Positions 1 through 8,201 of a DNA stretch of 64,000 nt are shown here, one piece after another. The notes under the pieces are model-generated. The model ran no database searches. It was not told the origin of the DNA and was given only the letters and a program-made list of their open reading frames with translations. Numbering within the stretch: the first letter of the stretch is position 1; each line of letters opens with the position of its first letter. The stretch is from Tenacibaculum discolor. Its GTDB lineage: Bacteria > Bacteroidota > Bacteroidia > Flavobacteriales > Flavobacteriaceae. The position numbers were made by a program, and so were the translations under genes. Where the stretch lies: positions 186,001 to 250,000 of the forward strand of contig NZ_RCCS01000006.1 in the NCBI RefSeq assembly GCF_003664185.1, read 5' to 3'.

Positions 1-439
1 TTTTATATCTTATAATATCAGGTAAACCAGAAGAATGACTTAGTAAATTTTCAATTTTTATCTCTTGCCATTGTTGTGGTAAATCATTTATGTATTTTGA
101 AATTTTATCTTCTAAACTTAGCTGTTTGTCTTGTATAAGCTGAAATATTCCTGTGGAAGTTATAAGCTTTGTCGCTGAAAAAACTCTGAATAATGTATTT
201 TCATTAACCGGTTTGTTATTTTCTAAAGATGATTCGCCAAAATAATTTTTATAAACTATTTCATCATCTTTAATTACTGCTAAAGCTAATCCAGGAATAT
301 TATGTAGCTCCATAGCTTTTGTTAAATAAGAGTCAATTTCATTTTTAATGGTAGCAGTATTGTTTTCCTTCTTTTGGTTAGAGCAAGAAAAACTAAATAA
401 TAATAGTAAAAGGGAAGAAAGTGTGATTAATTTTTTCAT
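1..439 (-). CDS. Serine hydrolase, class C beta-lactamase-like lipoprotein (3' end cut by window)
   Basis: Partial gene: the first 146 codons are present, and it runs off the left edge of the window. I translated the minus strand from an ATG at 439. The N-terminus is a signal sequence with a Cys at about residue 19 (FSFSC), so a lipoprotein is likely. The mature part contains GLALAVIKDDE, then the active-site motif SATK (Ser88, Lys91) and LSHSSGLPD. Together these are typical of the beta-lactamase/D-Ala-D-Ala carboxypeptidase superfamily (Pfam Beta-lactamase). Members hydrolyse peptides or esters; the true substrate cannot be told, and clinical beta-lactamase activity should not be assumed. 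The second catalytic motif (YxN) and KTG box lie outside the window. Confidence 0.85.
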   Translation of the reverse strand, partial: MKKLITLSSLLLLLFSFSCSNQKKENNTATIKNEIDSYLTKAMELHNIPGLALAVIKDDEIVYKNYFGESSLENNKPVNENTLFRVFSATKLITSTGIFQLIQDKQLSLEDKISKYINDLPQQWQEIKIENLLSHSSGLPDIIRYK

Positions 440-545
440 AGTATTTCGTTATTTGTTTTAATAGAAACGATAACTTTTATTTAGCGTTGCAGTTTTAATG
501 GAAATGATAGCACTTTTTATTTGTTACTAAACAAATTTGATTGTC

Positions 546-553
546 TATTTTTG
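546..553 (+). promoter_or_regulatory. -7 box TATTTTTG, methyltransferase promoter
   Basis: Perfect match to the Bacteroidetes TAnnTTTG -7 element. A TTG lies 22 nt upstream at 521-523 and could be the -33 box. The box ends only 4 nt before the ATG at 558, so the mRNA is probably leaderless. This also argues against the upstream TTG at 537 as start codon. Confidence 0.6.
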
Positions 554-557
554 TAAT

Positions 558-1712
558 ATGAAAGAAGCCTTACATCAACTGTTTACTGAGTTTCAAAATA
601 GCATACAAAAAAATGATTTTGTAAAATTAACTTTAAGTAAACCAATTCGTAAAAGTGATGAATTATCGAATGTATACGTTCGCCAGATAACGTTGAAAGG
701 AGACGTTTGTTTTCAGTTCTTATATCGATATAAAACAAATGATCAAACAAAAAACTATTCGTTTGAAGAAAGTATTGAAGAACTAACTCATTTACTTTCA
801 GAAAAGTTTAGAGCGGCGACATTATTTACGTTAGAAAACGATTTGCTAGTCTTTATTTCTAAAAAGAAAAAAGTAAGTTATAAAACTACACAGCCTAGTT
901 TTAAAAACAAGTTACCAGAAACTCATGATAAGCCCAAAGAAAAAAGAGCTGAAAACAGCGAATATTTATATCATTTGGGGGTAACGGATAAAGAAGGAAA
1001 AGTAATTCCTAAAATGGCAGATAAATACCGTCAGATCAATAAGTATTTAGAAATTATAGAAGCGCAAATACAATCAGTTAAATTACCTAAGCATATCAAT
1101 ATTGTAGATATGGGCTCAGGAAAAGGCTATTTAACTTTTGCATTGTACGATTACTTGGTCAATCAAAAAGGATATACTGCCAGTGTAACAGGTATTGAGT
1201 TACGCCAGAGTTTAGTTGATTATTGTAATGATATTGCCAAAAAGTGTGATTTTAAAGGATTACTTTTTGTAGCACAACCAATTCAGGAATACGATAACAA
1301 TAAAATAGATATTTTAATTGCTTTGCACGCATGTGATACAGCGACCGATGATGCTATTTACAAAGGTTTGGTTTCAAAAGCAGAATTGATTATCTGTGCT
1401 CCGTGCTGTCATAAGCAAATCCGTCAGCAAGTGAAAGGAAAAGAGCAGGAGAGCCCTTTATTAAAATATGGAATTTTTAAGGAACGTCAGTTTGAAATGG
1501 TTACTGACACCATTCGTGCTTTAATTTTAGAGAAAAACAATTATACTACCAAGGTTTTTGAGTTTATAAGTAATGAGCACACGCGTAAAAATGTAATGCT
1601 AATTGGTGCTAAATCATCTAAAAAAGTAGATAAAAAACGTATTGAAGCTAAAATTTCAGATTTAAAAGAAGCTTATCAAATTGAGCAACACTATTTAGAA
1701 GGATTACTATAA
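558..1712 (+). CDS. Class I SAM-dependent methyltransferase (Methyltransf_32-like)
   Basis: About 384 aa. The frame extends to a TTG at 537, but that codon lies upstream of the -7 box, so I prefer ATG 558. The N-terminal ~130 residues are an uncharacterised domain. The Rossmann methyltransferase core follows, with motif I IVDMGSGKGYLTF and a downstream acidic motif TGIELR. A later APCCHKQIRQQ motif is shared with the Methyltransf_32/METTL25-type family, which suggests RNA or protein as substrate, but this is not provable here. It is followed after 10 nt by a Crp/Fnr gene on the same strand, so the two may be co-transcribed. Methyltransferase assignment is firm, substrate unknown. Confidence 0.8.
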   Translation: MKEALHQLFTEFQNSIQKNDFVKLTLSKPIRKSDELSNVYVRQITLKGDVCFQFLYRYKTNDQTKNYSFEESIEELTHLLSEKFRAATLFTLENDLLVFISKKKKVSYKTTQPSFKNKLPETHDKPKEKRAENSEYLYHLGVTDKEGKVIPKMADKYRQINKYLEIIEAQIQSVKLPKHINIVDMGSGKGYLTFALYDYLVNQKGYTASVTGIELRQSLVDYCNDIAKKCDFKGLLFVAQPIQEYDNNKIDILIALHACDTATDDAIYKGLVSKAELIICAPCCHKQIRQQVKGKEQESPLLKYGIFKERQFEMVTDTIRALILEKNNYTTKVFEFISNEHTRKNVMLIGAKSSKKVDKKRIEAKISDLKEAYQIEQHYLEGLL

Positions 1713-1722
1713 TGTTTTTATA

Positions 1723-2292
1723 ATGAGTACATCTGTTAGTAATGTATTTAAAAATCTTCAGCTAGAAAATGAAGAGTTAAAAGTAGTTGAGAGTATTTTT
1801 TCGGAGGTAACGTATAAAAAAGGCGATACCATATTACAAACGAATGAAAAAGTATACTACCAATATTATGTGATAAAAGGTTGTTTACGAACGTTTTTTA
1901 TGGATGCTAAAGGAAAAGAGCATACGATACAATTTGCTATTAACGATTGGTGGATAAGTGATTATATAGGTTATTTTTCTGAATCAGAATCCGTACTTTC
2001 TATTGAGTGTATTACAGATGCTACTGTGTTAAAAGTAGCAAAGAGGGATTTGGATAATATCTATGAAAAAGTACCCAAAATAGAACATTTTTTTAGAAAG
2101 AAGTTAGAACGTTCAACGGTAAGATTTCAAAAAAGAATTTTAAATAATTTAGTGTTATCAGCCAAAGAAAGATATCATCTATTTTTACAAAACTACCCAA
2201 ATATAGAGCAGCAAATTAAAAATTATCATTTAGCATCTTACCTAGGAATAACAACAGAAAGTTTAAGTAGAATACGAAAAGAAACTTTATAA
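1723..2292 (+). CDS. Crp/Fnr family transcriptional regulator
   Basis: 189 aa. An N-terminal cyclic-nucleotide-binding-type beta-roll (residues ~25-115, with GDTILQTNEKVYYQYYVIKG) is followed by a helical linker and a compact C-terminal helix-turn-helix (ASYLGITTESLSRIRKE). This is the usual architecture of the short Crp-like regulators common in Bacteroidetes. The canonical cAMP-contacting residues are not recognisable, so the ligand is unknown. It lies 10 nt downstream of the methyltransferase and 77 nt upstream of a DJ-1/PfpI gene that has its own -7 box. That gene is a plausible target by proximity only. Confidence 0.85.
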   Translation: MSTSVSNVFKNLQLENEELKVVESIFSEVTYKKGDTILQTNEKVYYQYYVIKGCLRTFFMDAKGKEHTIQFAINDWWISDYIGYFSESESVLSIECITDATVLKVAKRDLDNIYEKVPKIEHFFRKKLERSTVRFQKRILNNLVLSAKERYHLFLQNYPNIEQQIKNYHLASYLGITTESLSRIRKETL

Positions 2293-2337
2293 AGGTTTTT
2301 ATTACCATACATCAATTTTTTTTCAACTTTCATATAC

Positions 2338-2345
2338 TAATTTTG
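2338..2345 (+). promoter_or_regulatory. -7 box TAATTTTG, DJ-1/PfpI gene
   Basis: Perfect TAnnTTTG 24 nt upstream of ATG 2370. No clear TTG -33 box at usual spacing, which would fit activator-dependent expression; that is inference. Confidence 0.45.
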
Positions 2346-2369
2346 AGGTAACTTAAAAATAGAAATAAT

Positions 2370-3044
2370 ATGAAAAAAGTAGTATTTGTACTTACTAGTC
2401 ATGAAGAACTAGGAAATACAGGAGAAAAAACAGGATTTTGGATTGAAGAATTTGCAGCACCTTATTATTTATTAAAAGATAAAGGAGTAGAAGTAACTTT
2501 AGCATCTCCAAAAGGAGGACAACCGCCAATTGATCCAAAAAGTAACGAACCAGATTTTCAAACACCTGCTACACATCGTTTTAATAAAGATGAAGAACTT
2601 CAAGCTGTATTGGCAAACACAATGAAATTGAGTGAAGTTAAAGAAGGTGATTATGATGCAATTTTTTACCCTGGAGGACATGGACCTTTATGGGATTTAG
2701 CTGAAAATAAAGACTCTGTAGCTTTAATAGAAACTTTTTATACAAACAATAAACCAGTAGGAGCAGTTTGTCATGCACCTATTGTATTAAAAGACGCTAA
2801 AGTAAATGGAGATCCTTTAGTTAAAGATAAAAAAGTAACAGGCTTTTCTAATACAGAAGAAGATGCAGTGCAATTAACTTCAATTGTACCGTTTTTAGTA
2901 GAAGATGAACTAAAAAATAATGGTGGTATTTATAGCAAAGCAGGAGACTGGCAAGAGTATGTGATTGAAGATGGAAACTTAATTACCGGACAAAATCCAG
3001 CATCATCAGAATTAGTCGCAGAAAAATTATTTGCAAAATTATAA
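2370..3044 (+). CDS. DJ-1/PfpI family protein (Hsp31-like type 1 glutamine amidotransferase fold)
   Basis: 224 aa, full length for the single-domain Hsp31-like branch. The nucleophile elbow is GAVCHAP, with Cys134 followed by His135. The motifs YPGGHGPLWDLAENK and VTGFSNTEEDAV are characteristic of the Hsp31/YajL group. Family members act as glyoxalase III-type or stress-protective enzymes on methylglyoxal and related electrophiles, and some are chaperones. Which applies here is unknown. No signal peptide, so it is cytoplasmic. It is monocistronic: own promoter box and a strong terminator just downstream. The neighbouring Crp-like gene may control it. Confidence 0.87.
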   Translation: MKKVVFVLTSHEELGNTGEKTGFWIEEFAAPYYLLKDKGVEVTLASPKGGQPPIDPKSNEPDFQTPATHRFNKDEELQAVLANTMKLSEVKEGDYDAIFYPGGHGPLWDLAENKDSVALIETFYTNNKPVGAVCHAPIVLKDAKVNGDPLVKDKKVTGFSNTEEDAVQLTSIVPFLVEDELKNNGGIYSKAGDWQEYVIEDGNLITGQNPASSELVAEKLFAKL

Positions 3045-3069
3045 CTATTAAATAGTGAGTGTTTAAGAA

Positions 3070-3104
3070 AAAAATCGTTTGAAAATATTTTCAAACGATT
3101 TTTT
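3070..3104 (+). terminator. Rho-independent terminator after DJ-1 gene
   Basis: Near-perfect hairpin, AAAATCGTTTGAAAA pairing with its complement around a short loop, followed by a T-rich tract. Confidence 0.85.
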
Positions 3105-3165
3105 CTTTTTCAAGAACAAGCAAAAAGGTTTTATTGTACTTTTAGCATATTAGAATATAGATAAA

Positions 3166-4089
3166 ATGAAAGAATCTAAACCGCTTGTTATAGCTGCTTT
3201 TATAGCTATTTATGTTATTTGGGGATCAACCTATTTGCTAAATAAAATTGTTGTTACTGAGGTTTCTCCACTGTTATTAGCAGCTATTCGTTTTTCTATA
3301 TCGGGAGCGCTAATCATGCTAATAGCTAAACTTTTAAAAAGAGAAATAAAAGTGACTAAAAAGCAACTTTTAAATTCTGCGATAGCTGGTTTTCTTTTTT
3401 TAGTGTATGGAAATGGGATGTTTGTGTGGGCATTAAAATTTGTAGATAGTGGTTTTGGTGCTTTATTAGCGGCAACACAGCCTTTATTTGTATTGTTACT
3501 ATTACGTTTAATTGATGGAAAAAAAATGCAAAGACAATCTATTATTGGAGTTGTTTTAGGAATTATAGGAATGTATTTGTTAGTAAGTCAAAATGAAATC
3601 ACGACTTCAAAAGATATGCTAATAGGAATTTTTATGATTTTTTCATGCGTATTAAGTTGGAGTTACGGTAGTGTTTTTGTGGCAAAAGCTACGCTTCCTA
3701 AAAACTTCTTTGTAAGTACAGGTTATCAAATGCTATTTGCAGGATTTTTTCTTTTTATAGGTTCCTTTTTATTAAAAGAAACTTGGTCTTCTCCTTTAGA
3801 TTGGTCTTTTAAAGCGCAAGGAGCTATGTTTTTGTTAATTGTCTTTGGAAGTATTGTTGCATTTACATCTTTTAATTATTTATTAAAAATTGTTCCAACG
3901 GAAAAAGTATCGACATCAGCGTATGTAAATCCAGTTGTAGCCTTATTTTTAGGGTGGTATTTTTTAGATGAAACCTTAACAACACAATCGGTAATAGCAT
4001 CTATTGTATTATTATCAGGAGTTTATTTTATTACTTCAAGAAAACGAATATCAAAATTGAAAGTAACTTCGAAACCACAAAAAGTATAA
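3166..4089 (+). CDS. EamA/DMT-family transporter
   Basis: 307 aa with about ten hydrophobic segments arranged as two five-helix repeats, typical of the EamA (DUF6) drug/metabolite transporter superfamily. The N-terminal motif AIYVIWGSTYLLNKI is the usual EamA opening, and GSIVAFTSFNYLLKIVPTEK with YVNPVVALFLGW marks the second repeat. Inner membrane; family members mostly export amino acids, nucleosides or other metabolites. Substrate cannot be inferred. It stands alone between a terminator and a convergent unknown gene. Confidence 0.88.
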   Translation: MKESKPLVIAAFIAIYVIWGSTYLLNKIVVTEVSPLLLAAIRFSISGALIMLIAKLLKREIKVTKKQLLNSAIAGFLFLVYGNGMFVWALKFVDSGFGALLAATQPLFVLLLLRLIDGKKMQRQSIIGVVLGIIGMYLLVSQNEITTSKDMLIGIFMIFSCVLSWSYGSVFVAKATLPKNFFVSTGYQMLFAGFFLFIGSFLLKETWSSPLDWSFKAQGAMFLLIVFGSIVAFTSFNYLLKIVPTEKVSTSAYVNPVVALFLGWYFLDETLTTQSVIASIVLLSGVYFITSRKRISKLKVTSKPQKV

Positions 4090-4151
4090 GCAGTTTAACT
4101 TTATATTCTTAAAGAAAGAGTTGTTCTCTAATATTAAAAAAATTAAAGTTT

Positions 4152-5666
4152 TTAGTGTGGACTTTGAAGTTGTACTTCTTTTATTAAAGCTGAAGTAACG
4201 TCATAAATAGGTTGTTGTGTCATTTTACTTTTTAGCCAAGCATAGAAACTCATTACAAAAATATCTTCTTGTTTAGCTCCAACAAAAACAAATGAATTCT
4301 CTACTAAGTTAAAAAAATCAGAAGTAGTTACTATGTCTGGGTTTTTATAATACTGTTCAACTAGTTTTAAAAATGTGATTACTCTTTCTTGATTAATCTC
4401 TAGTAAAAACTGAATATGTTTTCGTTTAAAACTTAATAATCTAGATTCAAATAAATCTATATTTTGTAATTCTAAATGTAATAGAATTTCAATTAAATTC
4501 TTTTTTACAGTCCATTCAATTCCAGCTTTATCAATATACCATTGATCTGAATGATAAAACGTATTATATAATTGCAAAGCTTTCCTAAACTCATTACTCT
4601 GAAAATAAAATGTAATTAGGCTTAATTTTATTTCTAAAATAGTTTTTATATCAGAATGCTTTTTTTTCAAAACAGTTTCTAATAATTTAATAGCAATTTC
4701 TTGATTATTAGTGTAATTATAATTTAGAGCTAATAATAGGGTATAGTTCAAATAAAAACTATTAAAATACTTTTTTTTATTCTGTAACATATAAGAGTGC
4801 ATACTATTTAAATACTCTAATGATTCTTTGAATTTTTTATTTCTAAAAAGAGTATTAGCAATTAAATACAAAACCCTAATATGATAGAATACCTGTTTTT
4901 CTTTTCCTTTTTTTTCATTCAGTAGGCGATAAGTCTCGGTTAAAAAGATTTCCGTTTTTAAATAATCTTTATGTATAAAAGCCGAAATGTTGACGATGGA
5001 AATCAGTTGATAAAGAGATTTAAAAGATAAATCTTGTTGTACATTAATTTTATGTTCTTCAAAAAGTGTATTAATTAATGAATGAAAATCTAAGCTCTTT
5101 TTATGTGGACTTACTTTTAATGTGTTTCTAACTTTTGCGTATACAATATTTAATTCTTCTTCTAAAAAAAGGTTTCTTTGATTTTCTTTGAAGTATGTAA
5201 TAGTTTCATTTAAGTTTATATTGGGATTGGTATGTGCATACTGAATTTTGGTATGATATATTTCATTTAAAATAGAAAATAGTTGATATTCCTTTGCAAT
5301 TACTTCGGCTTTATCTAAAATTTTATAAGCTGCTTTGTTGTTTTTATGAAGTAAAAAATCTCTAGCAGCTAAAATATACTTTATCAAAAGCATGTCTACA
5401 GAGTTTTCTCCTTGGATTTTATTATTGGCTATAAAATCAATTAACGATTCATACAAACGTTGCTTGAGCGTATAAAAAGCTTCTTTTTTTTGAGTACCGT
5501 ATAATTCTTCACAAATAAGTTTTGTAGAAGTTTCTCCTTTTTGAGCTATTTTAAACAATTGAATGTTTTTGGTATCTACTCTTTTGTTCCTCTTTTCTAA
5601 AAATAACATAAAACGTTGCTGTTCTTCTATAGAAAAAGAAGAGATTATACTATGAAGTTGATTCAT
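4152..5666 (-). CDS. Hypothetical 504-aa all-helical protein
   Basis: I do not recognise a named family. The protein is predicted almost entirely helical, lacks a signal peptide and membrane segments, and contains helix pairs reminiscent of degenerate TPR-type repeats (for example LYLIANTLFRNKKFKESLEY and LALNYNYTNNQEIAIKLLE). The N-terminal ~100 residues (SIEEQQRFMLFLEKRNKR, then ELYGTQKKEAFYTLKQRL) look like a distinct small helical domain. A cytoplasmic scaffold or regulator is possible, but this is only a guess. Single gene, convergent with EamA and divergent from the YiaAB gene. ATG start, no clear TAnnTTTG box upstream. Confidence 0.7.
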   Translation of the reverse strand: MNQLHSIISSFSIEEQQRFMLFLEKRNKRVDTKNIQLFKIAQKGETSTKLICEELYGTQKKEAFYTLKQRLYESLIDFIANNKIQGENSVDMLLIKYILAARDFLLHKNNKAAYKILDKAEVIAKEYQLFSILNEIYHTKIQYAHTNPNINLNETITYFKENQRNLFLEEELNIVYAKVRNTLKVSPHKKSLDFHSLINTLFEEHKINVQQDLSFKSLYQLISIVNISAFIHKDYLKTEIFLTETYRLLNEKKGKEKQVFYHIRVLYLIANTLFRNKKFKESLEYLNSMHSYMLQNKKKYFNSFYLNYTLLLALNYNYTNNQEIAIKLLETVLKKKHSDIKTILEIKLSLITFYFQSNEFRKALQLYNTFYHSDQWYIDKAGIEWTVKKNLIEILLHLELQNIDLFESRLLSFKRKHIQFLLEINQERVITFLKLVEQYYKNPDIVTTSDFFNLVENSFVFVGAKQEDIFVMSFYAWLKSKMTQQPIYDVTSALIKEVQLQSPH

Positions 5667-5815
5667 TTAATCGTTATATATAATTGTATTTTCATTAGTA
5701 AATATAGCGATTATTAAGTTTAATTTGTGAATTATATCATTAGGTTTTTATTAATAATGTTTTTATGAATCTTTCAAAATGAAGCATTTTTGAGCATAAT
5801 TAAAAACTAAAAGTT

Positions 5816-6307
5816 ATGAATAATCAATCAGAATGGTCGTTAGATCAAAACAAGAAAACAAAGAAAGAAAAAAAGAAAATATTAAAAGTATACAATCAAA
5901 AACCAACTTCAGCCTATATTGGTGCGTCATGGGTAGCATTACTAATAGGAATTTCTTCTTATTGTATTGGTTTATGGAACGTAGAGATGGAACTTAATGA
6001 AAAAGGTTATTATTTTACGGTTTTATTGTTCGCGTTATTCTCAGTAATATCTGTTCAAAAATCTGTTAGAGATAGATTAGAAGGAATAAAAGTAACAGAG
6101 ATTTACTATAGTATTAGCTGGTTTACAACCGTTGCTTCTATAGTTTTACTCGTAGTTGGACTATGGAATGCAAACTTATTATTAAGTGAAAAAGGATTTT
6201 ATGCAATGTCTTTTTCTTTAAGTGTTTATGCAGCCATTTCTGTACAAAAAAACACTAGAGATTTAGAGTATATAAATAAAATAGAAGAAAAAGAAGGTAG
6301 TGAATAG
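5816..6307 (+). CDS. YiaA/YiaB-family inner membrane protein
   Basis: 163 aa with four transmembrane segments formed by two copies of one hairpin. The first is ASWVALLIGISSYCIGLWN...VISVQKSVRD, the second SWFTTVASIVLLVVGLWN...AISVQKNTRD. The repeated GLWN...EKGxY...ISVQKxxRD pattern is diagnostic of the YiaAB two-helix domain. The N-terminus is Lys-rich and cytoplasmic. Function of the family is unknown. A near-match promoter box (CATTTTTG, one mismatch) lies ~25 nt upstream. A shared terminator follows. Confidence 0.85.
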   Translation: MNNQSEWSLDQNKKTKKEKKKILKVYNQKPTSAYIGASWVALLIGISSYCIGLWNVEMELNEKGYYFTVLLFALFSVISVQKSVRDRLEGIKVTEIYYSISWFTTVASIVLLVVGLWNANLLLSEKGFYAMSFSLSVYAAISVQKNTRDLEYINKIEEKEGSE

Positions 6308-6325
6308 TCTTAATTTATAATAAAT

Positions 6326-6360
6326 AGAACGCTTAGAAAATCATTTCTAAGCGTTTTTTA
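6326..6360. terminator. Bidirectional terminator between YiaAB and lipoprotein genes
   Basis: 12-bp stem AACGCTTAGAAA / TTTCTAAGCGTT with a 4-nt loop, T tract on the plus strand. It lies between convergent genes. Confidence 0.85.
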
Positions 6361-6370
6361 TTATTAAAAG

Positions 6371-6769
6371 TTATATTCCTTCACCTGATAAGTTAACTAC
6401 TAATTCACCCGCTTCGTGCCTTATTATAATGATTCCTTTTCTAGTTCCCAATTGTGTAGGGGTAAAAACAATATTAAAATAAGTAGCTGTTGTTATACTT
6501 GTGCCTATTGATAGACTTTCAACCTGAATATCTTCACGGTGTTGACCTTCAACCTTTATTCCAGTAACCTTTATATCCAAGTTACATTCATTTATTAGGT
6601 TAACTTCTATATACTTACTTGAATAAACTTCAGCTTCTAATTTGTAATAATCATCTTGAAAAGTTATATCAGTATTAATACAAGAAGGAGTGTCTTCTTC
6701 TACTTCAAAACAAGATGTGAATGTGATTAAAGTGAATAGAAGTAAAAAAGAGAGTTTGAAATATTTCAT
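6371..6769 (-). CDS. Small lipoprotein with Ig-like (ASPM-SPD-2-Hydin-type) domain
   Basis: 132 aa from ATG 6769. A TTG at 6787 is in frame but sits inside the -7 box, so it cannot be translated from that promoter. The signal peptide ends in TLITFTSC, a plausible lipobox with Cys as mature residue 1. The remainder is a beta-rich domain of about 100 residues ending FTPTQLGTRKGIIIIRH...LVVNLSGEG. That ending resembles 'choice-of-anchor'/ASPM-SPD-2-Hydin beta sandwiches. Surface- or periplasm-anchored; function unknown. Family assignment is tentative. Confidence 0.65.
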   Translation of the reverse strand: MKYFKLSFLLLFTLITFTSCFEVEEDTPSCINTDITFQDDYYKLEAEVYSSKYIEVNLINECNLDIKVTGIKVEGQHREDIQVESLSIGTSITTATYFNIVFTPTQLGTRKGIIIIRHEAGELVVNLSGEGI

Positions 6770-6784
6770 AGATTTTTTAGTGGG

Positions 6785-6792
6785 CAAATTTA
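6785..6792 (-). promoter_or_regulatory. -7 box TAAATTTG, lipoprotein gene
   Basis: Perfect TAnnTTTG on the minus strand, 15 nt before ATG 6769. It decides the start codon. Confidence 0.55.
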
Positions 6793-6811
6793 ATAAGTAA
6801 TTTGATATACA

Positions 6812-7633
6812 CTAATTATCCCACCAAACCACAAAAAACTTAAAAAGTTCACCATTTGGTTTCTTTAGCCAACAAAGAGGAGCATTTTCTTCGTTTAAAA
6901 ATTGATGAAGTTTATTTTGAAAAGCTTCATAAGTTAACCAGTTAATATTTGAATGTGGATTTACTAACCAATTATGTTTAGTTGGAATATAGAATTTACA
7001 ATCGGAAAATTGTTGTAGCTCTTTCGGATAGATATAAAACCCATAAATGCACTCATTATTTAGTTGTTTAAAGTTTTTTCCGAAATCCTTTAAAGGAACA
7101 AACAATTGTGCTTTAAAATATACTTGTTGTATTATTTTATCTACACTCAATTTTAATTCATCTAAATAAGTTTCAGTATGATTGGAGTAGAGTAGTGGTA
7201 ATTGTTTTTCTTGAAGCTTTGTTAGCTTTTGAATAAGAGAATCTCGTCGATTTGGTCCAATCCAATGTTCAACTTCAAAATTACCAACAGAAGCATCATA
7301 TAAGTAGAACTTATATATAATTTCTAAATGAATTGGTTTCTTATCCTTTAACAATAAACAATCTAATTCTCCTATAGTAATTTTTTCTTTTTGAATTTGA
7401 ATGTTCTCAGCAAGGATTGATACAGAAGTATCTTGATTTAATTCAAATGAAACAAAACGTTCTACCAATTTTCCTAAACGTAATTTTTGTGTAATCTCTT
7501 GGTTAAACGAACTTGTTCGAGTTATTGAAATAGTAAATTGTTCTAAATTAAAAACACCTTTTCCATGCCATAGAAAAGGTGTTTTTAAAAATCCTTCGTA
7601 TTGTAATTGTAAATCTTTTTGTTTTTGATACAT
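6812..7633 (-). CDS. DUF1853 family protein
   Basis: 273 aa cytoplasmic protein. The segment GPNRRDSLIQKLTKLQEKQLP matches the conserved signature I associate with DUF1853 (GPxxRDxLxxKLxRL..QLPL). It is preceded by a beta-rich region with ELDCLLLKDKKPIHLEI and EVEHWIGP, whose acidic pattern is faintly nuclease-like. The C-terminus ends in FFVVWWDN. No experimentally defined function is known to me. Six nt downstream of ompH on the same strand, so probably co-transcribed. Confidence 0.65.
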   Translation of the reverse strand: MYQKQKDLQLQYEGFLKTPFLWHGKGVFNLEQFTISITRTSSFNQEITQKLRLGKLVERFVSFELNQDTSVSILAENIQIQKEKITIGELDCLLLKDKKPIHLEIIYKFYLYDASVGNFEVEHWIGPNRRDSLIQKLTKLQEKQLPLLYSNHTETYLDELKLSVDKIIQQVYFKAQLFVPLKDFGKNFKQLNNECIYGFYIYPKELQQFSDCKFYIPTKHNWLVNPHSNINWLTYEAFQNKLHQFLNEENAPLCWLKKPNGELFKFFVVWWDN

Positions 7634-7639
7634 AAAGAA

Positions 7640-8143
7640 TTACTCTTTAATTCCTAACTTATCTAGTACCAATTGAGTAATGTCAAAACGCTCATCAATG
7701 TATCCAAACTCATTTCCTGTAGTCGTTAAAATTTGCGTATACCCGTTTGCTTTTGCTACTTCTGTAATTACTTCACTTAATTTTTTATATAAAGGACGTA
7801 AGCTTTGCTCTTTTTGTATTTGCATCATTGCTGATCCATTTTGACGAAACTTACCCATTTCTTGTTCAAGCGTTCTTAGTTCTTGGAATCTTGTTTTCTT
7901 ATCGTCTTCCGTCATAATTTTTTCTTCTGCTTTAAAAGAATCTACTTTTGCTTTATATTCTTTAGCTTTTATTTGAAAACTAGAATCTAGTTTTTTACCA
8001 TAATTTTCTACTCGTTGTAAAACTCCTTTCATTTGTGGCATTTTACTAATAATCAATTCACTGTTTACCGTTCCAACTTTGGTTTGAGCATTGGTAAAAC
8101 CGATAAAAATTAAAGCTATTATAAAAGTGATTTTAAGTTTCAT
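7640..8143 (-). CDS. OmpH/Skp family periplasmic chaperone
   Basis: 167 aa. A cleavable signal peptide (ITFIIALIFIGFTNAQ) is followed by a short beta element KVGTVNSELIISKMP and a long Lys/Glu-rich coiled coil (~40-115). The protein ends in the second beta/helix part VAKANGYTQILTTTGNEFGYID. This is the standard Skp/OmpH layout: trimeric 'jellyfish' chaperones that hold unfolded outer-membrane proteins in the periplasm. Flavobacterial ompH genes often sit next to bamA; here the copy lies between DUF1853 and miaA. It has its own -7 box. Confidence 0.9.
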   Translation of the reverse strand: MKLKITFIIALIFIGFTNAQTKVGTVNSELIISKMPQMKGVLQRVENYGKKLDSSFQIKAKEYKAKVDSFKAEEKIMTEDDKKTRFQELRTLEQEMGKFRQNGSAMMQIQKEQSLRPLYKKLSEVITEVAKANGYTQILTTTGNEFGYIDERFDITQLVLDKLGIKE

Positions 8144-8160
8144 GTATTTCTGTTTTTTGA

Positions 8161-8168
8161 CAAATATA
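8161..8168 (-). promoter_or_regulatory. -7 box TATATTTG, ompH
   Basis: Perfect TAnnTTTG on the minus strand, 17 nt upstream of the ompH ATG. Confidence 0.5.
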
Positions 8169-8201
8169 AAAAAGTGATTTTTTTAGTGTTCTTAAAAAGC
8201 G

